Assembly (NCBI GenBank): GCA_035550655.1
Contig: DASZOU010000034.1
Coordinates: forward strand, 1 to 64,000
Direction of reading: 5' to 3'
Length of the DNA: 64,000 bases
From: DASZTV01 sp035550655
Lineage (GTDB): Bacteria; Actinomycetota; Actinomycetes; JAFAQI01
Position numbers and translations under genes: made by a program. Each line of letters begins with the position of its first letter. The first letter of the stretch is position 1. Positions 1-8,050 of this stretch are shown here, in pieces. The notes beneath the pieces are model-generated. The model was not told the origin of the DNA, made no database searches, and saw only the letters and a program-made list of their open reading frames with translations.

Positions 1-68
1 CGAGCCGCCTCCGCCTTGGTCAGGCCCTGATGGACGACAGCAAGAACGATGACCCTGGCCTTCGACAT
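1..68 (-). CDS. IS481-type transposase/integrase, N-terminal fragment (partial)
   Basis: Reading the minus strand from an ATG at 68 gives about 22 residues beginning MSKARVIVLAVVHQGLTKAE before the window ends. A short helical N-terminus with a phrase like VHQGLTKAEAA is typical of the helix-turn-helix start of IS481-type (DDE integrase core) transposases. The catalytic domain is outside the window, so family and intactness cannot be confirmed. It sits next to a toxin-antitoxin pair, a common accessory-DNA association. A different integrase-like family is possible. Confidence 0.5.
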   Translation of the reverse strand, partial: MSKARVIVLAVVHQGLTKAEAA

Positions 69-130
69 CGACCATGATCGAGAACCGGAGTATCAACGAT
101 GTCGCGACTCATCTATCAACGATGTCGTGG
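1..130 (-). mobile_element. IS481-like insertion element, end fragment (runs off left edge)
   Basis: The left edge carries the 5' start of a transposase-like gene on the minus strand, followed outward by a duplicated motif, CAACGATGTC, at about 94-103 and 116-125. Paired repeats of this kind just outside the transposase start resemble the ends of actinobacterial IS481-type elements, which I know from memory and have not compared here. The exact terminal base and any target duplication cannot be set. The rest of the element lies outside the window. Confidence 0.5.
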
Positions 131-249
131 AACTACACACCACGCCCTCCGCTGAGTTTGCCCAGGTCAGCGGGCTGTTCCATCCCTCTGACCCTGCCCG
201 TGGTCACGCGGCGGTCACGAAACCCGGGCCCCGTGGCGCGGGCGGTCCG

Positions 250-825
250 CTACTGGGTGAGCTCGACGAGCACGGGGGGCGTCCAGATCGGCCAATGGGT
301 TGCGCCGACCAGCAGGCCGCTCTGGTATTTCGCCGCGAGGCGCGGACCGTCGTACTGCGAGTTGTCGTAGACGGTTGCGATGTCACACAGCGCGACTGCC
401 TGCGCTACGAGTGGCCATAGACGTTCATAGCGGCTGCGCACTTTGTCTTCTGGAACGCTGTGCCCGCCCTGACGCACTCGCTCCGCGACGCGCGCGATCG
501 ACAACTCCACTGGAACGAGCAGAACATGCAACGCGACGTAGTAGCCGCTCCGGTGCGCCTCCCGCACGAGCTTGAGCTTCGAGGGGTGAGAGAACACGGT
601 CTCGGCGATCAGCGGCTCGCCGCGGGCGATCAGCGCGGCGCGGGTCTGGGCGGCGACCTGCGCGGCCTCGTAGGAATGTTCTTCCGCCGCGTCTGGCCAC
701 CGCGACGCGGCGATGATGTCAGCGTTGACGAAAGGCGTGCCGGCCGGGAGCGCCTCCGCCAGGGTGAGGTTGACGAACGTCGACTTGCCGGCGCCGTTCG
801 GCCCGACGACGAGGTCGAGGCGCAC
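250..825 (-). CDS. Zeta-toxin-like P-loop kinase
   Basis: 191 aa, GTG start 8 bp after the upstream antitoxin-like gene. Residues 8-16 form a Walker A loop (GPNGAGKST). N34-A-D36 and ETVFSH (75-80) follow the pattern of small zeta/PezT-like kinases, and RVRQGGHSVPED with RYERL (116-136) matches the Arg-rich segment of that family. Zeta toxins phosphorylate UDP-N-acetylglucosamine and block cell-wall synthesis, but many chromosomal relatives have no tested substrate, so toxicity is inferred. No Shine-Dalgarno precedes the GTG, so translation is probably coupled to the upstream gene. It is next to an insertion element, consistent with a mobile cassette. Confidence 0.75.
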   Translation of the reverse strand: MRLDLVVGPNGAGKSTFVNLTLAEALPAGTPFVNADIIAASRWPDAAEEHSYEAAQVAAQTRAALIARGEPLIAETVFSHPSKLKLVREAHRSGYYVALHVLLVPVELSIARVAERVRQGGHSVPEDKVRSRYERLWPLVAQAVALCDIATVYDNSQYDGPRLAAKYQSGLLVGATHWPIWTPPVLVELTQ

Positions 826-833
826 AGAGGTGG

Positions 834-1205
834 TTAGGGGATCGCCTCGACAGACCCGTCAGGAAGAAAACGGGTCAACGTGCCGTCGCCGTCAACGGCC
901 ACCGCACAGAGGCCTTGCCGGTTGAGGAGCTCGCCGTAGGACGTCGCCGCCGCGCGCTCTGAGATCGCAACATCCAGTTCGGCATTGGCGACCACGCGCT
1001 CTTCCGGCCCGAGGTCGCGGAGCGGCAACTGGCCGGCTAGGACCTCCTCGACCCGCCGGCGCGCGGTGCTGTGGCGTAGCGAGACGGCTTGGCCGACGCG
1101 AGCCCAGTGGTCGAGCTGTTGTTTGGCGGAGCGGCTTTGTCGAGCCCCTTCGACGGCTGCTGCGTCGATGAGATCCTCGGCGAATCGAGTGACCCGGTCA
1201 GCCAT
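834..1205 (-). CDS. ParD-like antitoxin of a toxin-antitoxin pair
   Basis: 123 aa from the ATG at 1205, which has an AAGGAG Shine-Dalgarno; a longer frame to 1238 lacks such a site. The segment with SRSAKQQLDHWARVGQAV (about residues 24-41) is the typical helical core of ParD-like antitoxins, and the protein is charged and helix-rich. It lies directly upstream of the zeta-like kinase, the usual antitoxin-toxin order. The C-terminal part (CAVAVDGDGTLTRFLPDG) looks like a small beta domain. A palindrome sits in its promoter (1239-1255). The antitoxin role rests on gene order and family resemblance. Confidence 0.7.
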   Translation of the reverse strand: MADRVTRFAEDLIDAAAVEGARQSRSAKQQLDHWARVGQAVSLRHSTARRRVEEVLAGQLPLRDLGPEERVVANAELDVAISERAAATSYGELLNRQGLCAVAVDGDGTLTRFLPDGSVEAIP

Positions 1206-1238
1206 CACGCGCTCCTTCGTAACACACTGAAACAGCAT

Positions 1239-1255
1239 CGTAGCAGAGTGCTACG
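1239..1255. promoter_or_regulatory. Palindromic operator candidate for the toxin-antitoxin operon
   Basis: CGTAGCA-GAG-TGCTACG is a perfect 7-bp inverted repeat, 33 bp upstream of the antitoxin ATG. On the minus strand a TACGAT hexamer that could be a -10 element overlaps it. Most toxin-antitoxin operons are repressed by their own antitoxin at such a site, so autoregulation is the simplest reading. Confidence 0.5.
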
Positions 1256-1312
1256 AACGTGTCGCAGGACCGCAGGGTCATGGCGGGCTTCGCCGCACGC
1301 CGACGGACGCGA

Positions 1313-1352
1313 CCGCTACCGCTACCGCTACCGCTACCGCTACCGCTACCGC
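1313..1352. repeat. Hexanucleotide tandem repeat (CCGCTA)n
   Basis: About six and a half head-to-tail copies of a 6-bp unit lie in the 283-bp gap between the antitoxin promoter and the ECF sigma gene. The unit is a multiple of three and keeps reading frames open on both strands, which explains overlapping frames that would encode Ser-Gly or Leu-Pro repeats. I see no convincing gene here. The array could vary in copy number by slippage. Confidence 0.85.
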
Positions 1353-1488
1353 GTCGAGCCTCTGTCCTGGATGATTCGATTCCACACGCCTGGACGGACG
1401 TCAATGGACGGTACCGGGGCAGGTTGGAATCCCACGCGCTCCGCGTTGTGCGCCAGTTCGCCCGGTGCGGTCGGCCGTCAGCGTTCGA

Positions 1489-2025
1489 TCACTGTCGACG
1501 CGACGAAGCGACACCTTGCGCGCCGAGAGCGGTGACGAGGTCGGCGCGCGCCCGATAGACCCGCGATCGAACGGTGCCGACGGGGCACCCGATGGCGGTG
1601 GCCGCCTCCTCGTAGGAGAAGCCGATGACCTGGGTGAGCACGAAGGCCTCGCGCCGGTCGGCCTCGAGCGTGGAGAGGAGATCGCGGAGCGCTTCCGCTT
1701 CGAACGGGTCGCCGTGAGCCGGCGGGTCGACGATCAGCCCGACCTGTTCGACCGCGCGACGCCGCTGGCGATGACGGATCTCGTCGACGCAGGTGTGGCG
1801 AGCGATCCCGAGCAGCCACGCCTTCGCCGGAGCGTCGCCGCGATAGCGGGGAAGGGCGCGGATCGCCTTCAGATAGGTCTGCTGGACGAGGTCGTCAGCA
1901 CCCTGATCGTCGACGACGACAGCGCAGTAGCGCCGTACATCCGCGATCGTGGCGGTGATGAACCCGGCCAGTGCTGCGGGGTCGCCACGGCCTGCGCGTA
2001 GAGCCTGATCCGTGACGTCGGCCAC
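1489..2025 (-). CDS. ECF-family RNA polymerase sigma factor
   Basis: 178 aa, GTG start. Region 2 spans about residues 25-88 (DDLVQQTYLKAIRALPRY, then GIARHTCVDEIRHRQRRR). Region 4 spans about 113-165 and ends in a helix-turn-helix (SYEEAATAIGCPVGTVRSRV). No extra C-terminal domain is present. It is divergent from a zinc-finger membrane protein and a copper gene set, so that protein is the likely cognate anti-sigma factor and copper handling the likely regulon. SigC of Mycobacterium tuberculosis, a small ECF factor, has been linked to copper acquisition; whether this is an orthologue cannot be told by eye. Confidence 0.88.
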   Translation of the reverse strand: MADVTDQALRAGRGDPAALAGFITATIADVRRYCAVVVDDQGADDLVQQTYLKAIRALPRYRGDAPAKAWLLGIARHTCVDEIRHRQRRRAVEQVGLIVDPPAHGDPFEAEALRDLLSTLEADRREAFVLTQVIGFSYEEAATAIGCPVGTVRSRVYRARADLVTALGAQGVASSRRQ

Positions 2026-2109
2026 CTGGCGAGGCTATCGGGGCCGGATCCGGCACCGGACGGCGGGCGGGCGCGGGAACTATCACGGATCATCGTGCGA
2101 CCATTCGAC

Positions 2110-2781
2110 ATGAGGTGTGACTTGGTGCGGGAGGCGCTGTCCGCCCGCATGGACGGCGAGCTGGCCGAGGTGCCCGCCGAGGTGCTCGACCGGCATCTGG
2201 CGCAGTGCGCTGACTGCCGGCGGTGGGAGTGGCAGGCAATCGCGGTCTCGCGGCAAGCCCGGATCTCGGCCGCGCCGGACCTGGACGACCTTGTCGCACG
2301 GGTGGTGGTGGCCGCTAGTGACGTCGACGCGCCCTCCGGGGGCGAGCGGCGGGGAGTCCGGCTGGGCATCTGTGCCGTGGCGCTGCTTCAGCTCGCAGTC
2401 GCGGTTCCGGCTCTCGTGCTCGGCCATGACCGGGAGGCTCCGTTGCATGTCTCGCACGAGATGGGCTCATGGGACGCGACGCTCGCGATCGCGCTCCTTC
2501 TGGCGGCGCTTCGACCGGTGCGCGCCGCGGGCATGAGTGTCCTTGTCGGTGTGGGTGCGTTGCTGCTGTGTACGACGGCGGTCTTTGACCTGGCGGCCGG
2601 GCGGACAAGTGTCATGGACGAGGCGCCGCATCTGCTCACCGTCGCCGGGTGGTTGCTGCTGCATCGGCTCGCCGTGCTCGAGTCGATCCGGCGGCCCGGC
2701 GATCCAGCGCGGGACCTCGCTGACCCCGGTCTCGGTTCCGGGGAGTCCGCGTCGCACGAGATCCGCGGGCTCTCGGCATGA
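2110..2781 (+). CDS. Zinc-finger (zf-HC2) membrane protein, probable anti-sigma factor
   Basis: About 223 aa from the ATG at 2110; a GTG at 2095 would add five residues. The N-terminus has C3 and the H29-x3-C33-x2-C36 signature of zinc-binding anti-sigma domains. The rest is hydrophobic with about four membrane helices (roughly residues 85-105, 125-140, 143-165 and 180-197). Such proteins hold an ECF sigma factor at the membrane until a signal releases it, and the divergent ECF gene is the natural partner. Its stop overlaps the SCO gene (ATGA), tying it to copper trafficking. The several-helix C-terminus differs from the usual single-helix type and may sense a membrane or redox cue (inference). 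Confidence 0.8.
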   Translation: MRCDLVREALSARMDGELAEVPAEVLDRHLAQCADCRRWEWQAIAVSRQARISAAPDLDDLVARVVVAASDVDAPSGGERRGVRLGICAVALLQLAVAVPALVLGHDREAPLHVSHEMGSWDATLAIALLLAALRPVRAAGMSVLVGVGALLLCTTAVFDLAAGRTSVMDEAPHLLTVAGWLLLHRLAVLESIRRPGDPARDLADPGLGSGESASHEIRGLSA

Positions 2782-3425
2782 TGCGCCGCGCGCTCCTCGG
2801 GTTCGGCCTGGCCGTTCTCGCCGCGACCTCGGGGTGCGGGTCGGGATCGGCACCGCTGGCGGTGGTCAGCGCAGGGGGGAACGCACACGGTCTGCGGGGA
2901 GACGTCCTCACGCCGCCCACTCCGGAGCCGTCCGTCGTGCTCGACGACACCGCAGGTGCGTCGTATCACCTTGCCCGGGAGACGCGCGGCAAGGTTGCCC
3001 TTGTCTACTTCGGATACACCCACTGCCCGGATATCTGCCCGACGATCATGGCGGACGTCGCGCAGGCGCTGCGGGAGTCCAGTGCCGCGGTCCGGGCCGA
3101 TGTCGACGTGGTGTTCATCAGCGTCGACCCGGTCCGTGACACCGCGCGGGTGATTCGTCGCTGGCTGAATCACTTCAACCCGGCGTTCGTCGGGCTGCGG
3201 GGCTCGATCGGGCGGGTGATCGCGATCCAGAAGGCGATGGGGGTGCCGGTCAGCAAGGTCGCGCCGCACAGCAAGCACGGATACACCGTCGCCCACTCCG
3301 CTGAACTGCTTGCCTTCACCCCGGATCACGAGGCGCACGTCGTCTACACCGACGGGCCGACGACGATCAGCGACCTTCGACACGACCTGTCCATTCTCAC
3401 CACTGACAAGGCGTATGGCGCGTGA
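2778..3425 (+). CDS. SCO1/SenC family copper-binding lipoprotein
   Basis: 215 aa. A lipobox ends at C20. The thioredoxin-like fold carries the SCO copper site C83-P-D-I-C87, with the distal histidine in VAHS (H173). SCO proteins deliver copper to the CuA site of cytochrome c oxidase subunit II or act as thiol-disulfide reductants outside the membrane. The start overlaps the anti-sigma stop and its own stop overlaps the next gene (GTGA), so the genes are co-translated. The next gene encodes a PCuAC chaperone, the usual functional partner. The assignment is secure; which oxidase is matured is not visible. Confidence 0.93.
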   Translation: MMRRALLGFGLAVLAATSGCGSGSAPLAVVSAGGNAHGLRGDVLTPPTPEPSVVLDDTAGASYHLARETRGKVALVYFGYTHCPDICPTIMADVAQALRESSAAVRADVDVVFISVDPVRDTARVIRRWLNHFNPAFVGLRGSIGRVIAIQKAMGVPVSKVAPHSKHGYTVAHSAELLAFTPDHEAHVVYTDGPTTISDLRHDLSILTTDKAYGA

Positions 3426-3973
3426 GGCGACGGTTGCCGAACCGCCTTGTGCCCGTGCTGCTGGTGGCGTTGACCGCGGCGTGCGGCGGCGCCTCGGGCG
3501 GCGGCGCGGCGCCACTCCCGCCGCTGTCACTTGTCGGCGGACACGCTCGGATCGGTCATCTCACGATCACCCGGGCCTACATCCCCGATCCGGCGACGCC
3601 ATCGCTGGCAGCGGCGTACTTCACCGTGACGAACACCGGACCGGCTGACCGGTTGGTGTCGGTGCGGACCACCTCCTTTCGCAGCGCGACGTTGCACCGC
3701 GACGTCACCACAGCAAGCGGACTGGAACAGATGGTCGCGGTGCCGACGGGAGCCGTCGTCCCTGCTCATGGCCGGCTTGTTCTCATGCCGGGCTCCTACC
3801 ACGTCATGTTGCGGCGCCCGATTCGCGCGGTACGGCAGGGGGCGACGGAGCTGCTGACGTTGCGGTTCGCGCGCGCCGGCGTCGTTCGCTTGGTGGTGCC
3901 GGTCGTCGCCGACACCGGACTACCCGGGTCAAACGTCGGCTCGAGTGGACACATGGCCGGGATGTCGATGTGA
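3422..3973 (+). CDS. PCuAC family periplasmic-type copper chaperone, lipoprotein
   Basis: 183 aa, GTG start overlapping the SCO stop. A lipobox ends at C21. The copper ligands of the PCu(A)C family can be traced as H92-x11-M104-x22-H127-x-M129. The C-terminus ends in a His/Met-rich tail (HMAGMSM) that could bind extra copper. PCuAC proteins hand Cu(I) to SCO or straight to the CuA site of cytochrome oxidase. Its place right after SCO matches that handover. A spacer of about 10 bp separates it from the next gene. Confidence 0.92.
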   Translation: MRRRLPNRLVPVLLVALTAACGGASGGGAAPLPPLSLVGGHARIGHLTITRAYIPDPATPSLAAAYFTVTNTGPADRLVSVRTTSFRSATLHRDVTTASGLEQMVAVPTGAVVPAHGRLVLMPGSYHVMLRRPIRAVRQGATELLTLRFARAGVVRLVVPVVADTGLPGSNVGSSGHMAGMSM

Positions 3974-3983
3974 GCGCGCCGAG

Positions 3984-5474
3984 ATGAGCCCTGCCGTCTG
4001 GAGCCGGCGCTTCGCCACGACGGTCGTCGCTGGGGGCTCCCTCGTGGCCCTGACTGCGGTCCCCGCGCAGGCTCACTCGCTCGGACCTGGCGTCACCGCA
4101 ATGAACTACCGGACGACGCTCGTTTCGGTGAGCCCGCGGCTGCCGGGAGTGTCTCTCCGCGTCGTCGATGACGGGCTGCACGTGATCGCGTGCAACACCA
4201 CCCCCACGCCACTGGTGATCGACGGCTACAACGGCGAGCCATACCTGCGGGTCGACGCGCGAGGCGCGTGGGAGAACGTGCACTCACCGGCGGTCTACCT
4301 CAATGCCTCGTTCACTCCCGGCGCCGTGCCGAAGCTGGCGGACGCGACCGCGACTCCGCAGTGGAAGCGGATTGGTTCCGGCGACAGCGTGATGTGGCAC
4401 GACCACCGCCTGCACTGGATGGGCACCTCACCCCCGGCCCAGGTCCAACGAGACCCTGGCGCGTACAACCTGATCAGCACCTGGCAGATCAACGGCCGCT
4501 ACGGCGACCAGCGATTACGCGCGATCGGAGAGCTCGCCTGGGTACCGCCGCCGGATCCGGCGGGGTGGCTCGTCGTTGCCGCCGTTCTTGCGGCTGCGGT
4601 CGCCGCGGCAGCCATCCGCCGGCGGGTTTGGCTGCGCGTGGCGATGATCTCGCTGGCGCTCGCCGACCTGGCCCGCGCAACCGGTCTGGTGATCGGACGC
4701 GGCGGGTCGACCTGGATGCGGCTCGCGGCGCTGCCTGCGCGTGGGCTGCTCGACCTCGGTGTCGCCGGGGTTCTCGCCGCCGCCGCGTTGCGCGGCCGCC
4801 GCCGAGAGGCCGTCACGGCGTACGTCGCAACGTTCTGCTCAGCGGCGGTGCTCCTGCTCGGCTCCGCCGTCAGTCTGCCGACGCTGTGGCGGTCCCAGGT
4901 CATCGCCTGGCATCCGTCGTGGGTGGAGCGAGGGCTCGTGACCGTCTCAGCGGGGATTGCTGTCGGCTTGCTGGTCGCGGGTCTGGTTCACGTCCGCCGG
5001 GCTGCTCGTGAGGCAACAGTTCGCGCCGCAGCCGTGGCGCTCGCCGGCTCGCTGCTGGTCACCGGTTGCGCCGGCGGATCGACCTCAGCGGGTGGATCGA
5101 CGACGCTCACCACACGGCAGGTGCGCGGTCTGGGGACCGTTCTCACCGACGGTGGAGGTCATGTCCTCTACATGTTCGTTCCCGACAACCGTCGCGCCGT
5201 CACCTGCTCGACGATCTGTCAGGGAACCTGGCCGCCGCTCACGGCCGGCGATGCCTCGAAGGTTCTTACGCGCGGCGGGGTGCGACGTGACCTGATCGGA
5301 TCGGATCCGGACCCGTTCGGCGGTCCTGACGTCGTGACGTACGCGGGGTGGCCGCTCTACGGCTACGTCGCCGACCTCGACCCCGGGGTCGCGGGCGGGC
5401 AGGCGCTCGACCTCAACGGCGGCCTTTGGTACGTGATCTCACCGACCGGCCGCGTGATCCGTAGGTCGCCGTGA
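3984..5474 (+). CDS. Exported multi-helix protein fused to a COG4315 (Lipoprotein_15-like) domain
   Basis: 496 aa from the ATG at 3984; an upstream in-frame ATG lies inside the previous gene. It starts with a signal peptide ending near AQAHS, followed by a soluble domain (to about 185) and about six hydrophobic helices (about 195-350). The last 135 residues are a secreted-repeat domain of unknown function (TVLTDGGGHVLYMFV, ICQGTWPPL, AGWPLYGY). At about residue 362 the sequence LLVTGCAGG looks like an internal lipobox, as if a free lipoprotein had been fused to the membrane protein. It is followed by a GTGA overlap with the hemerythrin gene. Function unknown; the setting suggests copper or oxidase biogenesis. 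Confidence 0.75.
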   Translation: MSPAVWSRRFATTVVAGGSLVALTAVPAQAHSLGPGVTAMNYRTTLVSVSPRLPGVSLRVVDDGLHVIACNTTPTPLVIDGYNGEPYLRVDARGAWENVHSPAVYLNASFTPGAVPKLADATATPQWKRIGSGDSVMWHDHRLHWMGTSPPAQVQRDPGAYNLISTWQINGRYGDQRLRAIGELAWVPPPDPAGWLVVAAVLAAAVAAAAIRRRVWLRVAMISLALADLARATGLVIGRGGSTWMRLAALPARGLLDLGVAGVLAAAALRGRRREAVTAYVATFCSAAVLLLGSAVSLPTLWRSQVIAWHPSWVERGLVTVSAGIAVGLLVAGLVHVRRAAREATVRAAAVALAGSLLVTGCAGGSTSAGGSTTLTTRQVRGLGTVLTDGGGHVLYMFVPDNRRAVTCSTICQGTWPPLTAGDASKVLTRGGVRRDLIGSDPDPFGGPDVVTYAGWPLYGYVADLDPGVAGGQALDLNGGLWYVISPTGRVIRRSP

Positions 5475-6178
5475 CGGACGACCAGGTCGGGGAGCTCGTC
5501 CCACGTCGAGCGGTAGTGGCGGGCCTCGGCGCGCTCGTCGGTGCGGGCGTCGGCGTCGGCGCCTCCGCGATCGGCTGGCGAGACGCGGCTGGTCACCCGG
5601 GTGCGGCGACACCCGGCGAGCTGCTGATGACCGATCACGGCGTCCTCAAGCGCGTCCTGCTGATCTACCGTGCCCTGCTCGAACGGCCGGAGGACCGGTT
5701 CAGCGGCACGATCGCGCGCCGCGGCGCGTCGATCATCCACGACTACATCGAGAGCTTCCACGAGGCGCTGGAAGAGCGTTACGTCTTCCCGGTCTTGCGT
5801 GCCGCGGGGCGACTGGAGGAGACGGTTGATGTCCTGCTCGCGCAACATGCGGCAGGCCGGCGCATCACCCAGACACTTCTGGGTCTACCGAGGAATCCGC
5901 GGCTCGACCCAGCGACGGTGGCAGACGCTCGTCGCGGCTTGTCGGCTTTTGTTCGGATGTACGAGCCGCACGAGGCACGAGAGGACACAGTGGTCTTCCC
6001 GGCGTACCGGGAAATCATGGGAGACAGTGCCCTCGGCCGTGCCGCTGAGCAGTTCGCCGCGGCGCAGCGCCAGCAGTTCGGGCCCGGCGCGATCCCCCGG
6101 ATACTGGACCGGGTGTCCGCACTGGAGACCGCCATGGGCATCGACGACCTCAGCGACTTCACCCCCCGCGTCGGCTAG
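5471..6178 (+). CDS. Exported hemerythrin-like (HHE) four-helix protein
   Basis: 235 aa, GTG start overlapping the previous stop. The N-terminus has R12-R13 before a hydrophobic, Gly/Ala-rich stretch (14-35), a plausible Tat-type signal or anchor. Hemerythrin ligands are laid out as H56, H90, H97-x3-E101, H126 and H167-x3-E171 with VVFP after it, so a di-iron site is likely. Such domains bind O2, NO or act as iron/redox sensors. In this copper and oxidase block, oxygen or iron handling outside the membrane is plausible but unproven. Only 9 bp separate it from ctaG. Confidence 0.8.
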   Translation: MTDDQVGELVPRRAVVAGLGALVGAGVGVGASAIGWRDAAGHPGAATPGELLMTDHGVLKRVLLIYRALLERPEDRFSGTIARRGASIIHDYIESFHEALEERYVFPVLRAAGRLEETVDVLLAQHAAGRRITQTLLGLPRNPRLDPATVADARRGLSAFVRMYEPHEAREDTVVFPAYREIMGDSALGRAAEQFAAAQRQQFGPGAIPRILDRVSALETAMGIDDLSDFTPRVG

Positions 6179-6187
6179 GAAGGACTC

Positions 6188-7195
6188 ATGCCGCACCTCG
6201 GCTTCCACGGCTGGCTCCCTCCGCTCACGGCCGGGCGCTTCTTCACCACGTGGTCGCTGCACGTGTGGTCGGCGATTGTCTGTGCGATGTTGCTCGGCGG
6301 GTACCTGGTCGCCCGACGCTTCGCCGTCGCACGCAAGGGCGTGTGGCCGTGGCGAGCGTCATTGGCCTGGCTGACCGGAGTCGCGCTGCTCGTCTTCACC
6401 ACCCAGGGCAGCTTGCGGGTCTACGACGACTCGCTGTTCTGGGTCCACATGGTCGGACACCTCATGCTCGTCATGGTGGTGCCGGTGCTGCTCGTCGCCG
6501 GCCGGCCGCTGGATCTGCTCCTCGCCTCGCTCCCCGACGGCATCTCGATTCGAGTGGCCGCTGCACTCCGCGGGCGGGTCGTCGCCACGATCACCAACCC
6601 GGGCGTCGGGCTGATCCTCTACACGGCCGTCATCGCCGGGACCCACCTCACCGGCTTCATGAACCAGATGATGCTCCACCCGTGGCTCGGCGGAATCGAA
6701 CAGCTGATGTATGTCACGGCGGGCGTGCTGTTCTTCCTGCCGCTGGTGGGAAGCCCGCCGATCCGATGGCAGGTTTCCGCGCCACTGCGGATGGCAATGT
6801 TCGTCGTCGCAATGCCGGTCGACACCTTCACCGGGGTCATCCTCGGGCAGACCAACACCTACCCGTGGCCGGCGATGGCTGCCATGCATCCGCCGTGGGC
6901 GCCGAGCCTGGTGACCGACCTGCACGCCGGCGGCGCCGTGATGTGGATCGGCGGCGACGCCATCATGACGGTGATGTTCGGCCTCGCCGCGATCGCCTGG
7001 GCGCGTTCGGCGTCACTCGGCGAGGGCGCTGAGCTCGGCGGCTGGCTCGAGGCGGCGCGTGCGAACTACCAGCAGGATCTCGTCGCCTCGGGTTCCCCCA
7101 CCTCCGCAGACTCGACGTCGGCGAACCCCGACAGCGACGACGCTCTTGATGCCTACAACCAATATCTGCAGCGGCTGCACGCGCGCCGTCATTGA
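6188..7195 (+). CDS. ctaG: Cytochrome c oxidase assembly protein, CtaG/caa3 family
   Basis: 335 aa with a GGAAGG Shine-Dalgarno. The protein is hydrophobic with about seven to eight membrane helices and has family hallmarks: FTTWSLHVWSA near the start, DDSLFWVHMVGHLML (about 77-90) with histidines in the membrane, and LYTAVIAGTHLTGFMNQM. CtaG proteins of this type are needed for copper insertion or assembly of aa3/caa3 oxidase. The histidines inside helices could bind copper. The C-terminus is a hydrophilic tail. Placement between SCO/PCuAC and YcnI/CopCD supports a copper-supply role for respiration. Confidence 0.9.
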   Translation: MPHLGFHGWLPPLTAGRFFTTWSLHVWSAIVCAMLLGGYLVARRFAVARKGVWPWRASLAWLTGVALLVFTTQGSLRVYDDSLFWVHMVGHLMLVMVVPVLLVAGRPLDLLLASLPDGISIRVAAALRGRVVATITNPGVGLILYTAVIAGTHLTGFMNQMMLHPWLGGIEQLMYVTAGVLFFLPLVGSPPIRWQVSAPLRMAMFVVAMPVDTFTGVILGQTNTYPWPAMAAMHPPWAPSLVTDLHAGGAVMWIGGDAIMTVMFGLAAIAWARSASLGEGAELGGWLEAARANYQQDLVASGSPTSADSTSANPDSDDALDAYNQYLQRLHARRH

Positions 7196-7288
7196 CGGCT
7201 CACCAAACCGGGAACTTCTCGACATTCACAGCCGACCTATCGGTGAGACGCGGCACCGGGTCGCGCCGGGAGAGGGGACGTACCTCGT

Positions 7289-7993
7289 ATGAACCGCACT
7301 GCGCTGCGCACGGGGGTGGTCGCGGTCGCCGCATCGGTCGGAGTCGCCGCATTGGCCGCACCGGCGCTTGCCCACGTCACGGTGACAACGATCGGGCCTG
7401 CGACTCAGGGCGGGTACGCCGTACTCGACTTCAAGGTGCCGAGTGAGTCCGACACCGCGTCGACGATCAAGCTGGACGTGACCTTCGATACTCCCGTTGC
7501 GTCGGCGGACCCGCAGATCGTTCCGGGCTGGACGATCAAGACCAAGCAGGTCAAGCTCCCGCAGCCGGTGACCACCGACGACGGAACGATCACGGTCGGG
7601 GTCGGCGAGATCGTCTGGACCGCCAACGGGACGACGGCGAAGGACGGCGTGCCGCCCGGCGACTTCCAGCAGTTCTTCGTCTCGGCGGGAACGCTGCCGA
7701 CCGCCGACAAGATGACCTTTCGCGCGATCCAGACCTACAGCGACGGATCAGTGGTGAAGTGGATCGAGCCGACGATCGAGGGTCAGCCGGAGCCCGATCA
7801 CCCCGCGCCCTCGCTCGTGCTGACGCCGGCCGACGCAACGTCGTCGACTCCCGCGGCGACGGCGCCTACGGCTGCCAGCACGGCGAGCGTCAAGGACAGC
7901 ACGAGCCGAGCCCTTGGCATCGCGGGCATTGTCGTCGGCGCGTTGGGGTTGCTCACGGCGGTGGCCGCTCTCGGCCGCCGACGCAACGCATAG
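7289..7993 (+). CDS. YcnI family (DUF1775) copper-binding exported protein
   Basis: 234 aa with a GAGAGGGGA Shine-Dalgarno. The signal peptide is cleaved near ALA|H29, leaving an N-terminal histidine (HVTV) as in characterised YcnI proteins, where that histidine helps bind copper. A beta-rich domain (about 30-160) precedes a Pro/Ala/Thr-rich linker and a C-terminal membrane helix (about 207-228), so the protein is anchored outside the cell. YcnI genes usually sit beside CopC/CopD genes, as here. The role is copper binding or trafficking; direction (uptake or resistance) cannot be judged. Confidence 0.88.
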   Translation: MNRTALRTGVVAVAASVGVAALAAPALAHVTVTTIGPATQGGYAVLDFKVPSESDTASTIKLDVTFDTPVASADPQIVPGWTIKTKQVKLPQPVTTDDGTITVGVGEIVWTANGTTAKDGVPPGDFQQFFVSAGTLPTADKMTFRAIQTYSDGSVVKWIEPTIEGQPEPDHPAPSLVLTPADATSSTPAATAPTAASTASVKDSTSRALGIAGIVVGALGLLTAVAALGRRRNA

Positions 7994-8050
7994 CGTTCAT
8001 GGGGGACGTCGCGCGTCTTCTCCGGCGGCGGTAGATGTGAAGAGGTGACG

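Noticed and set aside
1313..1352. CRISPR-like array
   Set aside because: Units are 6 bp with no spacers.
1198..1404. 68-aa frame with a Ser-Gly repeat across the hexanucleotide array
   Set aside because: The repeat alone keeps the frame open; no ribosome site or similarity supports a protein.
2073..2100. GGGAAC ... CGT as an ECF autoregulatory promoter between the first sigma gene and its anti-sigma gene
   Set aside because: The spacing between the two parts (13 bases) is too short for usual ECF promoters, so I left it out.
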